64,000 nucleotides of DNA from DATARH01 sp035504235. Lineage in GTDB: Bacteria; Pseudomonadota; Alphaproteobacteria; ATCC43930; CGMCC-115725. Below, piece by piece: positions 1 through 7,951 of the stretch (its first letter is position 1; every line of letters begins with the position of its first letter). Where the stretch lies: the NCBI GenBank assembly GCA_035504235.1, contig DATJSH010000104.1:10786-74785 (forward strand), given 5' to 3'. Position numbers and translations under genes: made by a program. The notes beneath the pieces are model-generated. The model saw nothing but the letters and a program-made list of their open reading frames with translations, was not told the DNA's origin and did no database searches.

Positions 1-55
1 CATCCTTCAGCTCGCGGGCGGCGCGTTGCGCCATCTGATCGCGTGTCCAGGGCAT
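1..55 (-). CDS. scoB: 3-oxoacid CoA-transferase subunit B (N-terminal 18 residues only)
   Basis: Only the first 18 codons lie in the window; they read MPWTRDQMAQRAARELKD, which matches the very conserved N-terminus of the beta subunit of two-subunit 3-oxoacid (acetoacetate/3-oxoadipate type) CoA-transferases. The ATG sits seven bases after a GAGGAG ribosome site. It follows the alpha subunit gene by 18 bases on the same strand, the usual A-B order. The two subunits together move CoA between succinyl-CoA or acetyl-CoA and a 3-oxoacid in the cytoplasm. Which acid is used cannot be told from this fragment. Confidence 0.85.
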   Translation of the reverse strand, partial: MPWTRDQMAQRAARELKD

Positions 56-73
56 GATGGTGCTCCTCGAAGC

Positions 74-775
74 TCAAGCGCGCTGGCGCACGGTGCGCTG
101 CTCTATACGCTTTTCATAATGGTCGTAATGGACGATGCGCTGCACAAAGATGCCGGGAGTATGCATCTGGTCGGGGTCGATCTCGCCCGCCGGCACGAGG
201 TGCTCGACCTCGACCACCGTGGTCTTCGCCGCCGTCGCCATCACGGGGTTGAAGTTGCGCGCGGTCTTGCGGAACACGAGATTGCCCTCGGTGTCCGCCT
301 TCCAGGCGTGGATGACCGCGAGGTCGGCGACGAGCCCGCGCTCCATGACATAGGTCGCGCCGTCGAACTCGCGGGTCTCCTTGCCCTCGGCGACGAGCGT
401 GCCGACCCCGGTCTTGGTGAAAAACGCCGGAATGCCCGCCCCGCCGGCGCGAATGCGCTCGGCGAGCGTGCCTTGTGGATTGAACTCCAGCTCCAGCTCG
501 CCCTTCAGGTAGAGCTCGGCGAACAGCTTGTTCTCGCCGACATAGGACGAGATCATCTTCTTGATCTGCCGGGTTTCGAGCAAAATTCCGAGCCCCGCGC
601 CATCGACCCCGGCGTTGTTGGAGATGACCGTCAGCCCCTTGATCCCGGACTCCTTGATCGCCGCGATCAGCTTTTCCGGGATGCCTGAGAGGCCGAACCC
701 GCCGGCCATGATCGTCATGCCGTCGTGCAACAGCCCCGCGAGGGCCGCTTTGGCGTCGGGATAGGTCTTGTTCAT
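74..775 (-). CDS. scoA: 3-oxoacid CoA-transferase subunit A
   Basis: This 233-residue protein is the alpha subunit of a two-subunit 3-oxoacid CoA-transferase. It begins MNKTYPDAKAAL and carries the family's glycine-rich CoA-site segment (GGFGLSGIPEKLI, about residues 25-37), the SNNAGVDGAGLG stretch and the GGAGIPAFFT motif. Length is typical for the family. The frame stays open for 45 codons upstream, but only the ATG at 775 has a nearby ribosome site (GGAG), so I chose it. That ribosome site lies inside a hairpin, and a terminator lies just upstream; see the separate entries. The enzyme activates acetoacetate, 3-oxoadipate or a similar acid, so it links to ketone-body or aromatic breakdown. 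The substrate is not decidable from sequence. Confidence 0.93.
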   Translation of the reverse strand: MNKTYPDAKAALAGLLHDGMTIMAGGFGLSGIPEKLIAAIKESGIKGLTVISNNAGVDGAGLGILLETRQIKKMISSYVGENKLFAELYLKGELELEFNPQGTLAERIRAGGAGIPAFFTKTGVGTLVAEGKETREFDGATYVMERGLVADLAVIHAWKADTEGNLVFRKTARNFNPVMATAAKTTVVEVEHLVPAGEIDPDQMHTPGIFVQRIVHYDHYEKRIEQRTVRQRA

Positions 776-778
776 CGC

Positions 779-800
779 ACCGCTCCTGCTGCGGAGCGGT
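779..800 (-). promoter_or_regulatory. Hairpin that would mask the scoA ribosome-binding site
   Basis: Eight-base arms ACCGCTCC and GGAGCGGT face each other around a six-base loop immediately before scoA. Read on the minus strand, the GGAG of the second arm is the only Shine-Dalgarno candidate for scoA. Folding of this stem would therefore hide the ribosome site. The base pairing is seen directly; any regulatory role is inference. Confidence 0.5.
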
Positions 801-805
801 TTAGC

Positions 806-835
806 AAAAAAAGAGGCCGCTACGAAAGCGGCCTC
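806..835 (-). terminator. Intrinsic terminator in the scoA leader
   Basis: On the minus strand a perfect eight-base-pair stem GAGGCCGC/GCGGCCTC with a seven-base loop is followed by seven consecutive T residues. This is a textbook rho-independent terminator. It points toward scoA and lies about 30 bases before it, while no gene on that strand lies upstream (thiO is divergent). It is therefore either the end of a short leader or small RNA, or an attenuator controlling scoA. Confidence 0.75.
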
Positions 836-1012
836 AAAGGCTGAGGGGAGGATGCCCATGCGGGCAGCGCACATCGCGAGATGTACGTCGGCGTACAGAA
901 TGATGGGCAAAGATCACTGAAACGTTAATCGAGCATCGTCTTGCTCGCGCATGTCGCGCGCCGCAAAGAAAACCCTTGCATCGCCGGGGGCGCGGTCCAA
1001 AAATTGTCGTGA

Positions 1013-1110
1013 GGCTGGGGTGCTGCCCGGCGCGCGGGGCGTCCGCGAGCTGCGAGGCGGCTGAGAACAGACCCACTGAACCTGGCCGGGCCTGGTCCCG
1101 GTGGAGGGAG
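1013..1110 (+). promoter_or_regulatory. TPP (THI-box) riboswitch
   Basis: The conserved elements of the thiamine pyrophosphate aptamer appear in order: GGGGTGC near 1017, the hallmark GGCTGAGA at 1058-1065, ACCC at 1071, TGAACCTG at 1077-1084, and a closing GGTGGAGGGA at 1100-1109. It lies directly ahead of the thiazole-synthesis genes thiO, thiS and thiG. The last element also contains the GGAGGGAG that serves as the ribosome site of thiO. Ligand binding would therefore be expected to sequester that site and block translation, as known for proteobacterial TPP switches. Confidence 0.92.
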
Positions 1111-1116
1111 TCCGTC

Positions 1117-2298
1117 ATCACCGCGCAAGTTCCAACACATTCGCCTCGGCCGAAAACCGTCGTCATCGGGGCCGGCGTCATCGGACTCGGCATCGCCTGG
1201 CGTCTGGCGCAGGCCGGCTGCAGGGTCGACGTCTTCGACAAAGGCGAGGCCGGGCACGGCGCAAGCTGGGCAGCGGCGGGGATGCTCGCCGCCGCGGCCG
1301 AGGCCGAGCCGGGCGAAGAGCCGCTGCTGCCGCTGACCCTCGAAAGCCAGCGCCTGTGGCCGGACTTCACCCGCGAGCTCGCCGCGGCGACCGGCATTTC
1401 CTGCGAGTACCGCGACGAAGGGACACTGGTCGTCGCGCTCAACCGCGACGACGCGGAGGCGCTGCGCCATTCGTTCGAATTTCAGCGCGGCCTCGGGCTC
1501 GACATCGAGTGGCTCAACGCCGCCGAAGCGCGGCGCCTGGAGCCGCATCTGAAGCCCGGCATTGCCGGCGCCGTGTTGAGCCGCAACGACCACCAGGTCG
1601 AGAACCGGGCGTTGGCGCGGGCGCTGATCGCCGCCTGCCGCGGCGCCGGCGTCACCATTCACGAGCGTTGCCCGGTGACTGAAGTCGCGATGGCGGGAGG
1701 CAAAATCTGCGGGGTCGAAACCGTGCACGGCCGCGAGGACGCCGATGTCGCGGTGCTCGCCGCCGGCGCGTGGTCCCGCGAGGTGGGCGGCATCCCCGCA
1801 GCGTTCCGCCCCCCGGTGCGACCGATCAAGGGCCAGATGCTGGCGGTGCAGATGGACAAGGCCGTGCCGCTGCTGCGCCATGTCGTGTGGCTGCCAAATG
1901 GCGGCTATCTGGTGCCGCGCAACGACGGGCGGCTGATCGTCGGCGGCACCGTCGAAGAACGCGGTTTCGACACGGCGATCACCGCCGGCGGATTGCTGAC
2001 CCTGATCGAGGCGGCGTGGCGCGCGGTGCCGACGATCGAGGAACTGCCGATCGCCGAGACCTGGGTCGGGTTTCGCCCCGGCTCGCGCGACGACGCGCCG
2101 ATGCTAGGGTCGAGCGGCGTCGACGGGCTTGTCGTCGCGACCGGCCATCACCGCAATGGCATCCTCCTGACCCCCATCAGCGCCGCCGTGATGAGCGAAT
2201 ATATTTTGTCGGGGCATCTGCCCGAGATGGCGCGGCCGTTCGACCCGCAGCGTTTCGCCAAAACCCGGCCGGCGCCGCTTGCCGAGGCGGCGCAATGA
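1117..2298 (+). CDS. thiO: Glycine oxidase ThiO, apparently starting with AUC
   Basis: ThiO is an FAD-dependent oxidase that turns glycine into dehydroglycine for the thiazole ring of thiamine. The FAD-binding signature VVIGAGVIGLGIAWRL sits near the N-terminus, and typical DAO-family blocks (GASWAAAGMLA, PIKGQMLAV, ETWVGFRPGSRDDAPMLG, TGHHRNGILLTP) follow. The start is odd. No ATG, GTG or TTG exists in frame between the riboswitch and the FAD motif. The in-frame ATG at 976 and GTG at 1009 would put the start upstream of or inside the aptamer. An ATC at 1117 lies six bases after a perfect GGAGGGAG. I therefore place the start at that ATC (393 residues), knowing this is unusual. The gene overlaps thiS by four bases (ATGA). 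Confidence 0.85.
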   Translation: MTAQVPTHSPRPKTVVIGAGVIGLGIAWRLAQAGCRVDVFDKGEAGHGASWAAAGMLAAAAEAEPGEEPLLPLTLESQRLWPDFTRELAAATGISCEYRDEGTLVVALNRDDAEALRHSFEFQRGLGLDIEWLNAAEARRLEPHLKPGIAGAVLSRNDHQVENRALARALIAACRGAGVTIHERCPVTEVAMAGGKICGVETVHGREDADVAVLAAGAWSREVGGIPAAFRPPVRPIKGQMLAVQMDKAVPLLRHVVWLPNGGYLVPRNDGRLIVGGTVEERGFDTAITAGGLLTLIEAAWRAVPTIEELPIAETWVGFRPGSRDDAPMLGSSGVDGLVVATGHHRNGILLTPISAAVMSEYILSGHLPEMARPFDPQRFAKTRPAPLAEAAQ

Positions 2299-2501
2299 CC
2301 CGGCTCAAGATCAATGGCATCGATGAGGAAGTCGCCGCGACCACCGTCGCGCAGCTTCTCGCGGCGCGGGGGATCGACCCGGCGGCGCGGTTTCTCGCGG
2401 TGGCGATCAACGGCGCGGTGGTGCGCCGCACGAGCTGGGACGAGGCGGCGCTCAGCGCCGGCGATGCGGTCGAGATCGTCCGGCCGTTGCAAGGCGGGTG
2501 A
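2295..2501 (+). CDS. thiS: Sulfur carrier protein ThiS
   Basis: A 68-residue ubiquitin-like protein beginning MTRLKINGIDEEV and ending in the diagnostic Gly-Gly (LQGG). The C-terminal glycine is adenylated and thiocarboxylated to carry sulfur for thiazole formation. The AINGAVVRR and GDAVEIVRPLQGG blocks are typical of the family. The ATG overlaps the thiO stop codon, so translation is likely coupled. It acts in the cytoplasm with ThiG, and expression should follow the upstream TPP riboswitch. Confidence 0.93.
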   Translation: MTRLKINGIDEEVAATTVAQLLAARGIDPAARFLAVAINGAVVRRTSWDEAALSAGDAVEIVRPLQGG

Positions 2502-2520
2502 TCTCCCCCGTCGCCTCCCG

Positions 2521-2547
2521 CGGGCTTGACCCGCGGATCAAGCCCGG
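2521..2547. repeat. Short intergenic palindrome (CGGGCTTGA family)
   Basis: Nine-base arms CGGGCTTGA and TCAAGCCCG flank CCCGCGGA in the 104-base gap between thiS and thiG. A related element with the same GCTYGACCCG...GATCC wording sits at 40631-40749. This points to a dispersed palindromic repeat family rather than a terminator, as there is no T tract. Confidence 0.6.
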
Positions 2548-2605
2548 CCAAGGAGACAAAAAGAAAATAGCAAGGGTTGGGTAAGAGTATTTTAGGATAG
2601 CGGAC

Positions 2606-3382
2606 ATGAGCAGCGACGACCCGTTCATCATCGCCGGCACGACCATGGCGTCGCGCCTTTTTGTCGGCAGCGCGCGCTATCCGAACCAGCAGGTGATGCT
2701 CGACGCGATGGCGGCGGCCAACCCATGCATGGTGACGATGTCGATCCGCCGTATCAGTCTTGAAGGCTATGCCGAGAGCCTTGTCGACTTGTTGGGCGAC
2801 CGCTATCCGATCCTTCCCAACACCGCCGGCTGCGTGACCGCGCGCGACGCGGTGCTGACCGCCGAGCTGGCGCGCGAGGCGCTCGACACCAACTGGATCA
2901 AGCTCGAGCTGATCGGTGATCGCGAGCTGCTCTACCCCGATGTCGAACAGCTCGTGCACGCCGCCGATGAGCTGGTGCGCAAGGGATTTGTCGTGCTGCC
3001 CTATTGCAACGACGACCCCGTGAGTTGCCGCAAGCTCGCCGATGTCGGCTGCGCGGCGGTGATGCCGCTGGGCTCGCTGATCGGCTCCGGGCGCGGCGTC
3101 GCCAACCCCGGCGGGATCGAGCTGATCTGCGCACGCAGCCCGGTGCCGGTGGTGCTCGACGCCGGGATCGGCACCGCGTCGGACGCGGCGCTGGCGATGG
3201 AACTTGGCTGCGACGCGGTGATGGTCGACACGGCGATCGCCAAGTCGCACGACCCCGTGCGCATGGCCGGCGCGATGAAGGCCGCGGTGGAAGGCGGACG
3301 GCTCGCTCGGCTCGCCGGACGCATCCCCAAGCGCAGCATGGCCGAGCCATCGAGCCCGCAGCTGGGCCTGGTCGGGACGTAA
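2606..3382 (+). CDS. thiG: Thiazole synthase ThiG
   Basis: The 258-residue protein is a TIM-barrel thiazole synthase. It joins 1-deoxyxylulose 5-phosphate, dehydroglycine from ThiO and sulfur from ThiS thiocarboxylate into the thiazole of thiamine. The Schiff-base lysine is Lys99 in the NWIKLELIGD motif. The phosphate-binding blocks PLGSLIGSGRGV and VVLDAGIGTASDAALAMELG, and the VDTAIAKSHDP segment, are all present. AGGAT upstream of the ATG at 2606 is a plausible ribosome site. It is the last gene of the riboswitch-controlled thiO-thiS-thiG group; no thiE is seen in the window. Confidence 0.96.
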   Translation: MSSDDPFIIAGTTMASRLFVGSARYPNQQVMLDAMAAANPCMVTMSIRRISLEGYAESLVDLLGDRYPILPNTAGCVTARDAVLTAELAREALDTNWIKLELIGDRELLYPDVEQLVHAADELVRKGFVVLPYCNDDPVSCRKLADVGCAAVMPLGSLIGSGRGVANPGGIELICARSPVPVVLDAGIGTASDAALAMELGCDAVMVDTAIAKSHDPVRMAGAMKAAVEGGRLARLAGRIPKRSMAEPSSPQLGLVGT

Positions 3383-3423
3383 TTCCTGCAACGTCCCTCT
3401 TCGCCGTGGGGGCGGAGAGGTTA

Positions 3424-3520
3424 GGTGAGGTGGGGGATTCCACAGACGTGTCCCAGCGCGCCCACCTCACCCTCCCAGCGCTCCGCGCTGGCCCTCTCCC
3501 TCTCCCTCTCCCTCTCCCCC
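3424..3520. repeat. Inverted repeat followed by a CCCTCT hexamer tract
   Basis: GGTGAGGTGGG at 3424-3434 is perfectly complementary to CCCACCTCACC at 3461-3471. It is followed at about 3492-3520 by four-plus tandem CCCTCT units. Such GC-rich elements with a (CCCTCT)n tail are common dispersed intergenic repeats in alphaproteobacteria. Here it fills most of the 158-base gap between thiG and the rhomboid gene. Confidence 0.6.
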
Positions 3521-3540
3521 CAATGGGTGGAGCGGGATGA

Positions 3541-4344
3541 ATGTTCTTTTTTCTGCCGCTCTATGACGACAATCCGACCAATCGCGCGCCGGTCGTTACC
3601 TATCTACTGATCGGCACGTGCGTCGCGGTGTTTCTGTGGCAGCTCGGTCAGAATGCCGAAGACGTCGCCTACAGCTACGGCATGATCCCAGCGGTGCTGT
3701 TCGGCGAGGGGCACTTGCCCCAAAGCCTCGTGGCCGTCCCGCCATGGGCGACGATCCTCACCAGCATGTTCCTCCATGGCGGCTGGCTGCATATCGGCGG
3801 CAACATGCTGTTCCTGTGGATCTTCGGGAACAACGTCGAGGATGTGCTGGGCCACTTCCGCTATTTGTTGCTTTACCTCATCAGCGGCGTCGCGGCGGCC
3901 ATGGGCCAGGCGCTGTCCGACCCCACCTCGACCGTGCCGATGCTCGGTGCGAGCGGAGCGATCGCCGGTGTGCTCGGCGCCTATCTGGTGATCTACCCGA
4001 AAGCCAACGTGCACGTCCTGGTGCTGATCATCATTATCCTGCGCATCGTGACGGTGCCGGCGTGGATCATGCTCGGGCTGTGGTTCGCCGTGCAGCTGGC
4101 AAGCGGACTCTTCAGCAGCGGCGTCACCGGCGGCGTGGCGTTCTGGGCTCACGTAAGCGGGTTCACGACCGGCATCGTGCTGCTGCTGGCGATGCGGCCG
4201 GCCTCGCTCATGCTGCTTCAGCCGGCACGCACAGCGGGATTTATCGCCGCACCGGCGCGACGCTTTGCCGGCCGCCGCACCTTCCACGGGAGCGTGCCGG
4301 ACAGCGGCTCGTCGCGTTTTCGCCGACGCGGCCCGTGGGATTAA
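3541..4344 (+). CDS. Rhomboid family intramembrane serine protease
   Basis: This 267-residue membrane protein has the six-helix rhomboid core. The catalytic serine is Ser138 in LGASGAIAG and the catalytic histidine is His204 in WAHVSGF. The L1-loop and helix-2 residues HGGWLHIGGNML (His79, His84, Asn88) are also present. It would cleave single-pass membrane proteins in the lipid bilayer of the inner membrane. A basic, arginine-rich cytosolic tail of about 45 residues follows the last helix. The ATG at 3541 comes right after a hexamer repeat region and has GGAG nearby. It stands alone between thiG and a convergent gene. Its substrate is unknown. Confidence 0.93.
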   Translation: MFFFLPLYDDNPTNRAPVVTYLLIGTCVAVFLWQLGQNAEDVAYSYGMIPAVLFGEGHLPQSLVAVPPWATILTSMFLHGGWLHIGGNMLFLWIFGNNVEDVLGHFRYLLLYLISGVAAAMGQALSDPTSTVPMLGASGAIAGVLGAYLVIYPKANVHVLVLIIIILRIVTVPAWIMLGLWFAVQLASGLFSSGVTGGVAFWAHVSGFTTGIVLLLAMRPASLMLLQPARTAGFIAAPARRFAGRRTFHGSVPDSGSSRFRRRGPWD

Positions 4345-4444
4345 CGACGCACGTCGCTCCGCAGGAACGGCCGCGGCCGCAATTGCCGCGGCAACCGCGT
4401 CGCAGCCGGTCTCCTCCTTTCCCCTTCCGTAGAAGAACGGCGAC

Positions 4445-4993
4445 CTATAGCCGGATGTGGGTGATTTCCTTGTAGGCGCGATGATCGACAAAATGACGCT
4501 CCCGCGTCGCCCGGTCGATATAGAGGAACACCTGGATCACGAAGATCATGTTGACCGTGTCGCCGTCAGACGAGAGCGGCATGAACAGCACCTTGGTGTG
4601 GCGCTCCGGATCGTGGCGCGCGGGCGAAAAGAACAGGCATTCCGAATAGAGCGCGCGCCGGGTCTCGACGCATTCGTCATAGAGCGCCAGCACATGCGCG
4701 CTGTAATCGGGGCCGGGCAACACCTCGTCGAGAAAGCGACCCGTCGCGTTGACGCCGTGTGCGCGCGCGTTCTCGGTGCCGATCAGCCGATAGCGGTAGC
4801 GCCCATCGTCAAGCCGCTCGACCAGCATCACATCGGGCAGCAGCTTGGGGATATCGATCGGATCGATATCGGCGCGGCTCGGCATCACTCGCCCCGCGGC
4901 CTTCTCGAGCCAATAAAGATGGGCCTGCTCCAGTCGGGGATCGGTAAAGGGCGTTTGGCGCATGGCTTCGCATCCGACCTCGCTGTGCAGCAA
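4445..4993 (-). CDS. PAS domain protein (PAS_5 family)
   Basis: A soluble protein of about 180 residues consisting of one PAS_5-type domain, a family mostly found in alphaproteobacteria. The signature WLEKAAGRVMPSRADIDPIDIPKLLPDVMLVE is there in two consecutive parts, then RYRYRLIGT and the LFMPLSSDGDTVNMIF strand. Such proteins probably sense a ligand or redox state, but no output domain is attached, so its partner is unknown. The start is uncertain. TTG at 4993 lies 21 bases from the AGGAGG site and ATG at 4963 has no good site, while an in-frame ATC at 5008 lies exactly six bases after AGGAGG. This mirrors thiO. Its 3' end faces the rhomboid gene. Confidence 0.8.
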   Translation of the reverse strand: MLHSEVGCEAMRQTPFTDPRLEQAHLYWLEKAAGRVMPSRADIDPIDIPKLLPDVMLVERLDDGRYRYRLIGTENARAHGVNATGRFLDEVLPGPDYSAHVLALYDECVETRRALYSECLFFSPARHDPERHTKVLFMPLSSDGDTVNMIFVIQVFLYIDRATRERHFVDHRAYKEITHIRL

Positions 4994-5092
4994 AGCAGTG
5001 TCGCCGATGACGCGCCTCCTCCGGATTAAACACTTTTCCGGTGGCTCTATCTGCCATAAGGGGGGTTAACAACGGTTGAACAGTCCGCGGGA

Positions 5093-7951
5093 ATGAATCC
5101 GCGGGATCGCGTGTTTGCGGGAGTGCGCCCCCGCGTGAATTTGCTCTCTGGCGGCGCGCGGGGTTCCCATGGCAGTTTTCTTATGATGAGACCGTTTCGG
5201 TTCCCGAGCGGCCTGCCCGCCTTCACCGCGACGACCAATTTCCTGCGGGGATTGGCCCAGCTCATCTTTGTGTTGGGCATATTGGGCGCGATCCTTGTGT
5301 CGGGCACGGTGGCGCTGGCAATCGCGCATTTCAGCCGCAACCTGCCCGATCAGCAGCAGTTGCTGAGCTATCAGCCGGCGACGGGGACCAGGGTCTATGG
5401 CGGCGACGGCTCGCTCCTCGCGGAGTTCGCCGCCGAGCATCGCATTCTAACGCCGTTCAATCAGATCCCGCCGCTCGTGGTGCACGCGTTCCTCGCCGCC
5501 GAAGATCGCGACTTCTACAACCACAACGGCGTCAACCCTTGGTCGATCATGCGCGCCGCAATGGCTGACGTGGTGCGCTACGGGCGCGGCCAACGTCCGC
5601 TCGGCGCATCGACGATCACCCAGCAGCTTGTCCGCCACTTCCTGTTGACCAACGAGGTCTCGATCTCGCGCAAGATCAAGGAGGCGCTGCTCTCCTACCG
5701 CATCGAAAACCAACTGAGCAAAGACCGCATCCTCGAAATCTATCTCAATGAGATTTATCTCGGCGCTGGCGCCTATGGTGTCGCGGCGGCAGCGGACACC
5801 TATTTTGGCAAGCCGCTGGATCAGCTGACGGCGGCGGAGGCGGCGTTCCTCGCGGCCTTGCCCAAGGCGCCCAACAACTACAATCCCGTGCATCACGCCG
5901 ACGCCGCGCTGGCGCGGCGCAATTGGGTGCTCGACGGCATGGCCGACGAAGGTTGGATCACCTCGGCAGAAGCCGAGCTCGCCAAAAGCCAGCCGCTCGA
6001 CGCGTCGCCCCGGTCGCTGCCGGAGCCGCCAGTCAATAGCGAATATTTCGTCGAGGAGACCCGGCGACAGCTGATCGAGCGGTTTGGCGAGAAGGCAGTC
6101 TACGAAGGCGGCCTCACCGTGCGCACCAGCTACGTGCCGGTGTATCAGGCGATGGGCGAGAAGGCGTTCCACAACGGGCTGGCCGACTATGACCGTCGGC
6201 ATGGCTGGCGCGGTCCGGTCGAGCATCTTGCGACCGCAGCGGCGGCACAGGCCGCGATCTACACGCTCAATGACCCGACGGCGATGCCGAGCTGGAAACT
6301 CGCGGCGGTGACGAGCGTCGACAATACGGGCGCGAACATCGTGCTCAAGGGCGGTGCGACCGGCCGCATTCCGCTCGAGGAGATGCGCTGGGCGCGAAAG
6401 ACCGCCCCTGACCAGCGCCTCGGGCCTTATGTCTCTCGCGCCCAACAAGTGCTGAGCCCAGGCGACGTCGTGCTGGCGGAATCGCTTGGCGCCGCGTCTC
6501 CCGGCGGAGCCGATCCGAAAGCCGGCGCCAGCCTCATCTACGGCTTGCGCCAAGTTCCCGATGTCAGCGGCGGCTTTGTCGCGATGGACCCCAAGACCGG
6601 GCGGGCGTTCGCGCTGATCGGCGGCTGGAGCTACCACGACAGCCAGTTCGACCGCGCGATGCAGGCAATGCGGCAGCCCGGCTCATCTATTAAGCCGTTT
6701 GTCTACATCACCGCGCTCGACGGCGACTATACCCCGTCGAGCATTGTCGACGATGCGCCGATTTCGCTGCCGCAAGGGCCGGGCTTACCCATGTGGAGCC
6801 CGGTCAATTACGAGGGCAATTCGTCCGGCCCCAGCACCCTCTACGAAGCGCTGGTGCATTCAAAGAACCTGGTGACGGCGCGGCTCGCCTCGATGATCGG
6901 CATGCCGGCGATCGCCAAGACGGTCCAGGCGTTTGGCATCATGGACAAGATGCCGCTCTATTATTCGATGGCTCTTGGCGCCGGCGACACGACGCTGTTC
7001 CGCATGGTCACCGCTTACGGGATGCTCGACAATGGCGGGCATTGGCTCAATGCCTCGCTGATCGATCTCGTCCAGAACCGCGACGGACAGATCATCTACC
7101 AAAAGGGCACCGCTAAATGCGCGGCGTGCTACATCACCGCCGGCTTGCGCGCCCAGCCCGACAACGACCCCGCCTACACCACGGCCGGCCGCGCCGATCC
7201 CTCGCTGATCTGGCTCAGAGGCGCGAGTTATGCCCCCGGGGCGATCCTGCACAAGCCGACGAAGCCCGACCCGCTGGTCGACCCGGTCGCCGACGAGCAG
7301 ATCGTCACCATGATGCAAGGCGTGGTGCAACATGGCACCGGTATTAAGGTCGCCGCGGTCGGCAAGCCGCTTGCCGGCAAAACCGGCACGACCAGCGACT
7401 GGTTTGACGGGTGGTTTGTCGGCTTCTCGCCCGATCTCGTCGCGGGCGCCTATATGGGCTTCGACACACCGCGCACCCTCGGCGACGGCGAGGTCGGCGG
7501 CAATACTTCGGCGCCCATCTTCCGCGACTTCATGGCGGACGCGCTCAAAAATCAGCCGGATGTGCCATTCCCGGAAGACCATGGCGGCGAAATGGTGCTG
7601 ATCAATTCTTATAGCGGGCAGCAGACCGTCGCCGGCGACCCCAACGCGGTGCTAATGGCGTATCGCCCCGGCACCGCTCCTAGCGAGCGGCACTACGACA
7701 GCAACCCCGCGGTTGCCGGGCTGCCAGGCGCACCGTCGCAAGAGGAGGCGCCCGATGCGATCGATGGCGCCGCGCCGGACGGACAGATGGCGGCGATGCC
7801 CTACGGCGCGGCGGGCGGCATGGCCAACGCGCAGATGGGCGGCGGGCCGATGATGCCGGTCAACGAGCGGGTTCCCGGCGGCTTACCCCTGGGCACGGTG
7901 GTACCTCCGCCGCCGCGAGCGATTGGCACCGGCACGGGTGGGCTTTATTGA
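5093..7951 (+). CDS. mrcA: Penicillin-binding protein 1A (class A PBP)
   Basis: A 952-residue bifunctional peptidoglycan synthase. One N-terminal membrane anchor (LIFVLGILGAILVSGTVALA) is followed by the glycosyltransferase 51 domain with EDRDFYNHNGVN, GASTITQQLVRHFLL, KIKEALLSYRIE and YLNEIYLGAGAYGVAAAA. The transpeptidase domain carries SSIKPF (nucleophile Ser), HSKN and GKTGTT. An OB-like insert lies between them, as in PBP1A. The C-terminal 100 residues are rich in Gly, Met, Pro and Ala and probably disordered. It builds and cross-links cell wall on the periplasmic face. The start may instead be ATG 5183 (MMRPFRFPSG), since no strong ribosome site precedes 5093. The stop overlaps the convergent DUF1499 gene by seven bases. 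Confidence 0.95.
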   Translation: MNPRDRVFAGVRPRVNLLSGGARGSHGSFLMMRPFRFPSGLPAFTATTNFLRGLAQLIFVLGILGAILVSGTVALAIAHFSRNLPDQQQLLSYQPATGTRVYGGDGSLLAEFAAEHRILTPFNQIPPLVVHAFLAAEDRDFYNHNGVNPWSIMRAAMADVVRYGRGQRPLGASTITQQLVRHFLLTNEVSISRKIKEALLSYRIENQLSKDRILEIYLNEIYLGAGAYGVAAAADTYFGKPLDQLTAAEAAFLAALPKAPNNYNPVHHADAALARRNWVLDGMADEGWITSAEAELAKSQPLDASPRSLPEPPVNSEYFVEETRRQLIERFGEKAVYEGGLTVRTSYVPVYQAMGEKAFHNGLADYDRRHGWRGPVEHLATAAAAQAAIYTLNDPTAMPSWKLAAVTSVDNTGANIVLKGGATGRIPLEEMRWARKTAPDQRLGPYVSRAQQVLSPGDVVLAESLGAASPGGADPKAGASLIYGLRQVPDVSGGFVAMDPKTGRAFALIGGWSYHDSQFDRAMQAMRQPGSSIKPFVYITALDGDYTPSSIVDDAPISLPQGPGLPMWSPVNYEGNSSGPSTLYEALVHSKNLVTARLASMIGMPAIAKTVQAFGIMDKMPLYYSMALGAGDTTLFRMVTAYGMLDNGGHWLNASLIDLVQNRDGQIIYQKGTAKCAACYITAGLRAQPDNDPAYTTAGRADPSLIWLRGASYAPGAILHKPTKPDPLVDPVADEQIVTMMQGVVQHGTGIKVAAVGKPLAGKTGTTSDWFDGWFVGFSPDLVAGAYMGFDTPRTLGDGEVGGNTSAPIFRDFMADALKNQPDVPFPEDHGGEMVLINSYSGQQTVAGDPNAVLMAYRPGTAPSERHYDSNPAVAGLPGAPSQEEAPDAIDGAAPDGQMAAMPYGAAGGMANAQMGGGPMMPVNERVPGGLPLGTVVPPPPRAIGTGTGGLY

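Noticed and set aside
852..920. 22-codon plus-strand frame starting MPMRAAHIARC with GGGGAGG upstream
   Set aside because: It lies opposite the scoA leader and about 90 bases before the TPP aptamer. No conservation or link to thi genes can be seen, and the GGGGAGG is part of a structured minus-strand leader.
3491..3520. CCCTCT repeats considered as a CRISPR-like array
   Set aside because: The units are six bases with no spacers, so it is a simple microsatellite.
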